Source: Desulfotignum sp. (lineage in GTDB: Bacteria; Desulfobacterota; Desulfobacteria; Desulfobacterales; Desulfobacteraceae). From it: DNA of 37,059 nucleotides. Of the stretch, positions 31,612 to 37,059 are shown piece by piece (the stretch's first letter is position 1; every line of letters starts with the position of its first letter). Under the pieces are notes generated by a model. That model searched no databases. It was not told where the DNA came from and saw nothing but the letters and a program-made list of their open reading frames with translations. The DNA lies in contig JAABSO010000005.1 of assembly GCA_011390335.1 (NCBI GenBank), positions 148,052 through 185,110 on the forward strand. The letters run 5' to 3'. Both the position numbers and the translations under genes were made by a program.

Positions 31612-33495
31612 ATGAATTTCTTTATGAAAACATATGATGTGATTGTGGTGGGTGCGGGCCATGCCGGGTGCGAGGCTGCCCTTGCCGCAGCCCGCATGGG
31701 ATGTGCCACCCTGCTTGTAACCATTGACCTGGACAAGATTGCAGCCATGCCCTGCAGCCCGTCCATCGGGGGCATGGCCAAAGGACAGCTGGTCAAAGAA
31801 ATTGATGCCCTGGGCGGCCATATGGCGCTGGCCACGGATGCCTCAGCCATCCAGTACCGGACCTTGAACACCAGGAAAGGTCCGGCAGTCCATTCCACCC
31901 GGACACAAAATGACAAAAACCTGTATTCCCGGCATATGAAATTTGCGTTGGAAACCTGCCCGAACCTGGATCTGAAACAGGGAATGGTCAGAGATCTGGT
32001 CATAGAAGATGGCTGCGCAAAAGGCATTGTGGACATGACCGGATTTACATACCAGGCCGGGTGTGTGGTCATTACCACCGGCACATTTTTGCGGGGCAGT
32101 GTGCACATCGGGGCAGCACGGATGGATGCCGGCCGGGCCGGGGAGTTTGCATCCATTCACCTGGGCCGGAATCTGGCTGATCTGGGCTTTGACATGGGCC
32201 GCATGAAAACCGGGACCCCGCCGAGACTGCATGCAGACAGCATTGACTTCACCGCTTTCAAACGCCACGAATCCGACGAAGCGCCCACCCCTTTTTCCTT
32301 TACCACCAAAGAGATCACCACCCCCATGCTGCCCAGTTTCATGGGGGCGACCACCCCTGCCACCCATGAGATTGTCAAAAAAAACCTGAAATACTCGGCT
32401 TTGTACGGGGGCCACATCAAAGGACAGTCTGCCCGGTACTGCCCCTCTTTTGAAGACAAGATCGTAAAATTTCCCGGCAGGGAGAGCCACCATATCATCC
32501 TGGAATTCGAAGGAATCAATACCAAGGAGATCTATGCATCAGGCCTGGGAAACAGCCTGCCCCTGGAGATCCAGTACCAGGTGGTCCGGTCGGTGAAGGG
32601 CCTTGAACAGGCACAGATCATGCGGCCGGCCTATGCCATTGAATATGATTATGTCAATCCCCTGGAACTGACCCCTGCTTTGGAAACCAAACGCATCCCA
32701 GGCCTTTTTCTGGCCGGCCAGATCAACGGCACATCCGGGTATGAAGAAGCCGGTGCACAGGGGCTTCTCGCCGGTGTCAACGCGGCCTGCAAAATCCAGA
32801 AACGCCCGGCCCTTATCCTTGACCGGTCCCAGGCCTACTTAGGTGTCATGGTGGATGACCTGGTCACCCGGGGCACCTCCGAACCCTACCGCATGTTCAC
32901 CTCCAGGGCGGAATACCGCCTTTTGCTCAGAGAAGACAATGCCGACCTGCGCCTGGCAGAAATCGCCCGTGACTACGGCCTCATCGATGCAGACCGCCTG
33001 GCAGTGTGCAGAAAAATTGCAGACCAGACCGACAGAGAACTTTTACGGGTCAGAACTGCCGTGGTCAAGCCTGATGAAAAAACCAACCACCTGCTTGCCT
33101 CCTTCGGCAGCAATCCCATCACCACCGGTGTCAAACTGGACCAGCTCTTGAAACGCGCAGAACTCAGCTATGCAGGGTTAACCACCCTGTCCCCCCCACA
33201 GGAACCCGTGCCTTTTCGGGCGGCTGAACAGGTAGAGATTGAAATCAAATACGAGGGATATATCAAGCGCCAGCTCAATGAAATCAAAAAGTTCAAGGAT
33301 CTGGAACAAATCAGAATTCCGGACCATTTTGACTATGCCGGGGCCCATGGCCTGTCCAATGAGATCAAAGAAAAACTGACAAAAATTCAGCCAAAATCCC
33401 TGGGACAGGCATCCAGAACCGACGGCATGACCCCTGCTGCCATATCTGTGCTCATGGTGGCCATTGCTGCCTGCGATAAACACAAACCCGCTTGA
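31612..33495 (+). CDS. mnmG: tRNA uridine-5-carboxymethylaminomethyl enzyme MnmG (GidA)
   Basis: FAD enzyme that, with MnmE, modifies wobble uridine 34 in several tRNAs. At 627 residues it matches family length. It has the N-terminal dinucleotide motif VVGAGHAGCEAA (about residues 11-22), the signature GPAVHSTRTQND-type helix and GRMKTGTPPRLH. It also has the pair IQYQVVRSVKGLEQAQIMRPAYAIEYDYV and GLFLAGQINGTSGYEEAGAQG (each about 20-30 residues), and the C-terminal MnmE-binding helical domain with YEGYIKRQ and GMTPAAISVL. The ATG at 31612 is kept because a weak AGG lies in front; the ATG four codons on has none. It is first in a plus-strand run with dnaJ-like, hpt and the zinc-ribbon gene; mnmE is not present. 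Confidence 0.96.
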   Translation: MNFFMKTYDVIVVGAGHAGCEAALAAARMGCATLLVTIDLDKIAAMPCSPSIGGMAKGQLVKEIDALGGHMALATDASAIQYRTLNTRKGPAVHSTRTQNDKNLYSRHMKFALETCPNLDLKQGMVRDLVIEDGCAKGIVDMTGFTYQAGCVVITTGTFLRGSVHIGAARMDAGRAGEFASIHLGRNLADLGFDMGRMKTGTPPRLHADSIDFTAFKRHESDEAPTPFSFTTKEITTPMLPSFMGATTPATHEIVKKNLKYSALYGGHIKGQSARYCPSFEDKIVKFPGRESHHIILEFEGINTKEIYASGLGNSLPLEIQYQVVRSVKGLEQAQIMRPAYAIEYDYVNPLELTPALETKRIPGLFLAGQINGTSGYEEAGAQGLLAGVNAACKIQKRPALILDRSQAYLGVMVDDLVTRGTSEPYRMFTSRAEYRLLLREDNADLRLAEIARDYGLIDADRLAVCRKIADQTDRELLRVRTAVVKPDEKTNHLLASFGSNPITTGVKLDQLLKRAELSYAGLTTLSPPQEPVPFRAAEQVEIEIKYEGYIKRQLNEIKKFKDLEQIRIPDHFDYAGAHGLSNEIKEKLTKIQPKSLGQASRTDGMTPAAISVLMVAIAACDKHKPA

Positions 33496-33573
33496 CTTGC
33501 ACAGGTTGACACTTATCATTTAACTAAAAAAATAATGTAAAATAATTACTGTAACACTTTGCGAGGGAAAAAA

Positions 33574-34524
33574 ATGGCTGATGATTATTATAAAATTCTG
33601 GGCATCGAAAAATCTGCAAGTGCGGCAGAAATAAAAAAAGCCTACCGTAAACTTGCCATGAAGTACCACCCCGACAAAACCAAAGGGGATAAAGCCCTGG
33701 AAGACAGGTTCAAAAAAATCAGCGAAGCCTATGCCGTACTCAGTGATCCTGAAAAGCGAAAACAATACGACACATACGGGTCTGCTGATTTTCAACAGCG
33801 GTATTCCCAGGAAGACATTTTCAGAAACTTTGACCTGGGTGATATTCTCAAGGAGTTTGGTTTTGGCGGCGGCAGGGGAGGATTTTCCGCCTCATTCGGC
33901 CAGGCAGGCCCGCGAGGGCGCAGCGGATTTTCCTCCGGGGGCAATCCATTTTTTCAAAACATGGGAGGGGGATTCGGCCAGCAGCAGGCCCAGGCCAGGA
34001 CTCCTGGCAATGATCTGGAATATGAGATCCCCCTGACCTTGGAAGAGCTGATCAACGGCACAAAAAAAACCATCACAATCAGTCAGGGCGGTACTGCCAA
34101 TGCCATTGAGGTCACCATACCCAAAGGATTGACAAAAGGAAAAAAAATCCGGCTCCCGGGCAAGGGCGAAGTTTCTCCCAACGGGGGACCTGCAGGGAAC
34201 CTGTATATCAAATCCGACCCTGTTCCTTCAAAAGACTATACCATTGAGGGAAATGATGTGTTTTTGAACAAAACCGTCACCCTGACGCAGGCCCTTTTAG
34301 GGGATAAGATGGAGGTGAAGACCCCGTCCGGAAAAACCATGAACATCACCCTTCCCGCAGGCACCAGCCACAAGGCCAAAATGCGGCTGCCCGATCATGG
34401 CATTCCCCATATGAAAGGAAATGGTTGCGGAGATCTGTTTGTTGTGATTAATATAGAGATGCCGAAAAAACTGACGGACAAACAGAAAAAACTGATACAG
34501 GAACTTAAAACCACAGGGTTGTAA
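33574..34524 (+). CDS. DnaJ-class co-chaperone, CbpA type
   Basis: Type II J-domain protein of 316 residues that stimulates DnaK ATPase and holds unfolded clients. Residues 1-70 are the J domain with His32-Pro33-Asp34. A Gly/Phe-rich linker spans about 90-145 (FGFGGGRGGF, GGGFG). Then come the two beta-barrel client-binding domains (YEIPLTLEELINGTKKTI, and later VTLTQALLGDKMEVKTP). There is no zinc-finger (CxxCxGxG) region, which separates it from true DnaJ. The start at 33574 follows GAGGG; upstream in-frame TTG is not convincing. It lies 78 bases after mnmG. Confidence 0.94.
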   Translation: MADDYYKILGIEKSASAAEIKKAYRKLAMKYHPDKTKGDKALEDRFKKISEAYAVLSDPEKRKQYDTYGSADFQQRYSQEDIFRNFDLGDILKEFGFGGGRGGFSASFGQAGPRGRSGFSSGGNPFFQNMGGGFGQQQAQARTPGNDLEYEIPLTLEELINGTKKTITISQGGTANAIEVTIPKGLTKGKKIRLPGKGEVSPNGGPAGNLYIKSDPVPSKDYTIEGNDVFLNKTVTLTQALLGDKMEVKTPSGKTMNITLPAGTSHKAKMRLPDHGIPHMKGNGCGDLFVVINIEMPKKLTDKQKKLIQELKTTGL

Positions 34525-34530
34525 ACTGCC

Positions 34531-35046
34531 ATGCCGGACTTTATTCCTTTGATTTCCAAGGAAGCCATTTACGCACGTACCCGGGAAATCGGAAAACAGA
34601 TCACCATGGACTACAAGGGAAAAGACCTGATACTGGTGGGGATTTTAAAGGGTGCTTTCATTTTTATGGCTGATCTGTGCCGGCAGATCAGCATAGACCA
34701 TGACATTGATTTTATCGGGGCATCTTCCTATGAAGGCACCTCTTCCACAGGACAGATTGTATTCACCAAACAGCCTGACCTGGAGTTTAAAGACCGGGAT
34801 ATCCTGCTGGTGGAAGATATTGTTGACACCGGCGCCACCCTGTGTAAAATTGTCGAGTTTGTTAATCTGCTGAATCCTAAGTCTGTGAATATCTGCACCC
34901 TCATTGACAAACATGAACGCAGAAAACGCAAAATAGATGTAAAATATGCCTGTTTTTCACTTGAAAAAGGGTTTATTGTCGGTTATGGACTTGACTACAA
35001 TGAAAAATACCGAAACAAGCCTGCAATATATGATCTAAAAATATAG
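34531..35046 (+). CDS. hpt: Hypoxanthine phosphoribosyltransferase
   Basis: Purine salvage enzyme making IMP (and usually GMP) from hypoxanthine or guanine and PRPP, in the cytoplasm. The 171-residue length is typical. The PRPP-binding motif is ILLVEDIVDTGATL (about residues 91-104). The N-terminal flap and the LVGILKGAFIFMADLCR stretch, and the C-terminal GFIVGYGLDYNEKYRN, are standard. It begins 6 bases after the dnaJ-like stop, and ends 11 bases before the zinc-ribbon gene, so the three form an operon. Confidence 0.96.
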   Translation: MPDFIPLISKEAIYARTREIGKQITMDYKGKDLILVGILKGAFIFMADLCRQISIDHDIDFIGASSYEGTSSTGQIVFTKQPDLEFKDRDILLVEDIVDTGATLCKIVEFVNLLNPKSVNICTLIDKHERRKRKIDVKYACFSLEKGFIVGYGLDYNEKYRNKPAIYDLKI

Positions 35047-35057
35047 GGGGATGCACC

Positions 35058-36692
35058 ATGATTATCACCTGTGACGAGTGCTCAACAAGCTTCCGACTTG
35101 ATGAATCCTTGCTGAAGGACGAAGGCTCCAAAGTCCGTTGCAGCCAGTGCAAACATGTATTTACCGCATTCCCCCCGGGTGCTGATGCCATCCTGGATCC
35201 GGAAACCCCGGCACACCCCACCATGGACTCCCCATCCATTCCTTTTGTGAAAACCGGTCAGGATCAGCAGGATCCCGCATCCTGGGACAGTGAATCAGAC
35301 AGTTCTGATTCCGATCTCTTTGACTTTGATGATACCGACTTTGACGATGACCTGGATCAGGGTGAAGCACAGGCAGATATAGAGATCAGTTTCGAGGATT
35401 CAGACAATGATTTTGATCTGGAAAACGGCATTTCCTTTGAAGAAGAGGAAACACCCGGGTCCCCTGATCTGACATTTGATGAAAAAGAGATTACCTTTGA
35501 TGAAGAGGAAATTGCGTTTGATGGAGAGGACTTAGAACCGGTAGAAAATCTGGAAAGCCGGCAAAAGATCCCTGCAGAAAAAGTTGAAGAGACAGAAGAA
35601 CTTACCGGCATCGATTTTGAAACCCTGGAGTCAGATTTCCTGCAGGAACCTGCTGATGAAGATCAGTTTTCCGGTTCTGATGAAGATCTGGATATCAAAG
35701 ATGACCTGGGGCTGGGGCTTGAACTGGAAACAGGCGATGCAGACAGAACACAGGAACCTGATCCGGAGCAGACCCAGGCCGATTCCTCCCGGGAAGATCT
35801 GGACCCCGAAAGTCTGGACTTTGATCTGGAAAAAGAGTTTTCAGCCTATGATGAGGTGCTGGACCAGGACACAGAACCACAAGAGAAAACAGATGATACC
35901 TTCCTGGAAGAAAAAGCTTCGGAAGAAGATGATCATCCGTCCAAAGATGATCCTGGTGTGGAAGAATATGACGAAACCGGCCTGGATGACCAGGACAGCA
36001 AACCACCCGGCAGGGATGACCTGCACCAGGAAAAGCCCGCTCCCAGACGGCCGGCCCGGGCACCCCTGATCCAGCCCCTGAACCCTGATGCCGAGATGGG
36101 AGAAACCGCAAAAAGAACCAGAAAAAAGGCCAGATCCGCCCTGAGTGCGCCCGTCCTTGTACTGCTGCTGCTCTTTTTGCTGACAGCCGGCGGGTATGTT
36201 GCCGCCACCAGCCTGGGGTATAAGATTCCTTTTCTATCGGAAATAAAGATCCCGTTTATCCAGCAGTACCTGCCCCAGAAAACCCCTGACCCGGTGCCGG
36301 CACCTGACCCGATCCCGGACCAGAAAAGTGTGACCGGCCGTTTTGTAACCAATGACACAGCAGGAGAACTGTTTATCATCACCGGTAAGATTGAAAATCC
36401 GGCCCAGATCTCCTACACCGATATTCAGGTGAAAGGCACCCTGTTCCAGAAGGACAAGATTGTGGCCGTGACCCAGACCGCCTTTTGCGGCAATATCATT
36501 TCTGAAGAGGTTCTGAAATCCGGAAATGCAGCCGATATCATCGCCCAGCTGAAAACACCGGGCAATGAAGCCATCCCGGCAAAACTGAATCCAGGAGATA
36601 CCGTACCGTTCATGCTGGTATTTTCAGACCTGCCCAAAAACCTGCAGAATTTTACGGTGGAAGTTTTGGGATTTGAAAAAGCTGTAAAATAA
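35058..36692 (+). CDS. Zinc-ribbon membrane protein with acidic linker and DUF3426 domain
   Basis: A 544-residue protein of unknown function. Residues 1-40 are an MJ0042-type zinc ribbon with Cys5, Cys8, Cys28 and Cys31. Residues about 70-340 are low-complexity and strongly acidic, with many repeats of the form FDEEEIxFD and DxDLFDFDD. A basic patch (AKRTRKKARS) then precedes one membrane helix at about 363-385 (VLVLLLLFLLTAGGY). The C-terminal about 120 residues form a DUF3426-like beta domain (VTGRFVTNDT, GELFIITGKIENP), predicted to be in the periplasm. The layout (cytoplasmic zinc ribbon and acidic arm, periplasmic domain) is common in Deltaproteobacteria near housekeeping genes. GGGGGATG precedes the ATG. 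Confidence 0.88.
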   Translation: MIITCDECSTSFRLDESLLKDEGSKVRCSQCKHVFTAFPPGADAILDPETPAHPTMDSPSIPFVKTGQDQQDPASWDSESDSSDSDLFDFDDTDFDDDLDQGEAQADIEISFEDSDNDFDLENGISFEEEETPGSPDLTFDEKEITFDEEEIAFDGEDLEPVENLESRQKIPAEKVEETEELTGIDFETLESDFLQEPADEDQFSGSDEDLDIKDDLGLGLELETGDADRTQEPDPEQTQADSSREDLDPESLDFDLEKEFSAYDEVLDQDTEPQEKTDDTFLEEKASEEDDHPSKDDPGVEEYDETGLDDQDSKPPGRDDLHQEKPAPRRPARAPLIQPLNPDAEMGETAKRTRKKARSALSAPVLVLLLLFLLTAGGYVAATSLGYKIPFLSEIKIPFIQQYLPQKTPDPVPAPDPIPDQKSVTGRFVTNDTAGELFIITGKIENPAQISYTDIQVKGTLFQKDKIVAVTQTAFCGNIISEEVLKSGNAADIIAQLKTPGNEAIPAKLNPGDTVPFMLVFSDLPKNLQNFTVEVLGFEKAVK

Positions 36693-36700
36693 AAAAAGAT

Positions 36701-36730
36701 TTGACAATATATGCACTATTGTGCTATTCT
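36701..36730 (+). promoter_or_regulatory. Promoter of tRNA-Met
   Basis: TTGACA (36701-36706), 18-base spacer, TATTCT (36725-36730), 12 bases before the tRNA. It begins just after the stop codon of the preceding gene. Confidence 0.7.
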
Positions 36731-36742
36731 TTTTGGGTTTTT

Positions 36743-36819
36743 GGCGACGTAGCTCAGCTGGTCAGAGCATGCGGCTCATATCCGCAGAGTCCGGGGTTCA
36801 AGTCCCTGCGTCGCTACCA
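36743..36819 (+). tRNA. tRNA-Met (anticodon CAT)
   Basis: A full 77-base cloverleaf with encoded CCA. The acceptor stem GGCGACG pairs with CGTCGCT, with a G-T wobble at the first pair. The D arm has GCTC/GAGC. The anticodon stem TGCGG/CCGCA holds loop CTCATAT, giving anticodon CAT. The T loop is TTCAAGT. It resembles elongator tRNA-Met; initiator features (unpaired first base, three GC pairs before the anticodon loop) are absent. tRNA-Ile2, which also has a CAT anticodon before lysidine modification, cannot be fully excluded. Confidence 0.93.
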
Positions 36820-36831
36820 GATATTACAATG

Positions 36832-36852
36832 CCCCCGTTCATCGGGGGTTTT
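36832..36852 (+). terminator. Intrinsic terminator after tRNA-Met
   Basis: A six-pair stem CCCCCG/CGGGGG with loop TTCAT, followed by TTTT, lies 13 bases after the tRNA. Confidence 0.85.
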
Positions 36853-37059
36853 GTGTTTCCGGGGGTCGTCACTCAGCAGACCGTCAGCAACGGGATCCGG
36901 GACATCCGCGCAAGGCAGAAAGCCGGCAGATCTACAATTCGTTTTATCATGTTTCAATCCTCCAAAGCGGTTTCCCGCTGTCTGGCTCTTATCCCGTCAA
37001 TCTTATTTTGCGGTGACATAAAAATTCTCCTTAACATTGTCCGGGGATTTTTTTAAAAA
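36853..37059. other. Window end: no assignable gene; two tiny minus-strand frames
   Basis: No recognisable gene. On the minus strand two very short frames follow ribosome-site-like sequences: one of about 21 codons after AAGGAG near 37020, starting MSPQNKIDG, and one of about 25 codons after GGAGG near 36950, starting MIKRIVDL. They could be a leader peptide pair, remnants of a larger gene, or chance. The open plus-strand frames through this region run across the tRNA and are not credible. Confidence 0.25.

Noticed and set aside
36743..36819. Initiator tRNA-fMet
   Set aside because: The first acceptor pair is G-T, not an open mismatch, and the anticodon stem lacks the three consecutive G-C pairs typical of initiators.
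36701..37056. Protein-coding frames spanning the tRNA
   Set aside because: Both frames read through the tRNA and its terminator and have no recognisable product.

Overview
The window looks like chromosomal DNA of a Gram-negative, anaerobic, fatty-acid-oxidising bacterium. My best guess is a Desulfobacterota relative of the Desulfobacteraceae. This is inference from gene content: a PEP-CTERM protein beside a PrsT-like TPR lipoprotein, a fused cobalamin isobutyryl-CoA mutase, many acyl-CoA enzymes, a GNAT-fused CoA-transferase and an ADP-forming acyl-CoA synthetase. No marker in the window fixes the taxonomy. Most genes are moderately GC-rich; the first gene is clearly AT-rich.

Layout: (1) 1-3.1 kb: 3' part of a PEP-CTERM surface protein, convergent with the TPR lipoprotein. 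(2) 3.1-3.7 kb: gene-free stretch filled with two families of palindromic repeats. (3) 3.7-11.6 kb, minus strand: TetR regulator, fused mutase IcmF, thiolase, 3-hydroxybutyryl-CoA dehydrogenase and an M24 peptidase. Together the enzymes can carry isobutyryl-CoA through butyryl-CoA and acetoacetyl-CoA to acetyl-CoA. (4) 11.6-13.8 kb: an adenosine-specific-kinase-like gene bracketed by two related inverted repeats, a UspA protein, and a CheX-like protein with a C-terminal helix-turn-helix. (5) 14.0-21.4 kb, plus strand: a six-gene operon of acyl-CoA dehydrogenase, AUH-like hydratase, methylcrotonyl-CoA-carboxylase-type carboxyltransferase, HMG-CoA-lyase-like protein, XRE-cupin regulator and acetoacetyl-CoA synthetase. 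It resembles the lower leucine/isovalerate pathway, but several parts are not canonical. (6) 21.5-27.7 kb: a methyltransferase, an unknown protein, a CoA-transferase/GNAT fusion and an ADP-forming acyl-CoA synthetase. (7) 27.8-31.3 kb: MFS transporter, ApbE and a radical SAM protein, with two copies of a ~100 bp repeat. (8) 31.6-36.8 kb: housekeeping genes mnmG, a CbpA-type DnaJ, hpt, a zinc-ribbon/DUF3426 membrane protein and tRNA-Met.

How the parts connect: nearly the same palindrome, built on GAGCGCTC, lies just upstream of tetR and just downstream of a good promoter of the 14-21 kb operon. One TetR repressor therefore plausibly controls both the mutase side and the leucine-like side. Both branches converge on acetoacetyl-CoA, which the thiolase in region 3 would split.

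The most interesting points are the non-canonical leucine-like operon (dehydrogenase with the SCAD-type catalytic Glu, no biotin carboxylase subunit, lyase without the catalytic Cys), the shared TetR operator, and several families of interspersed palindromic repeats with no transposase in the window.
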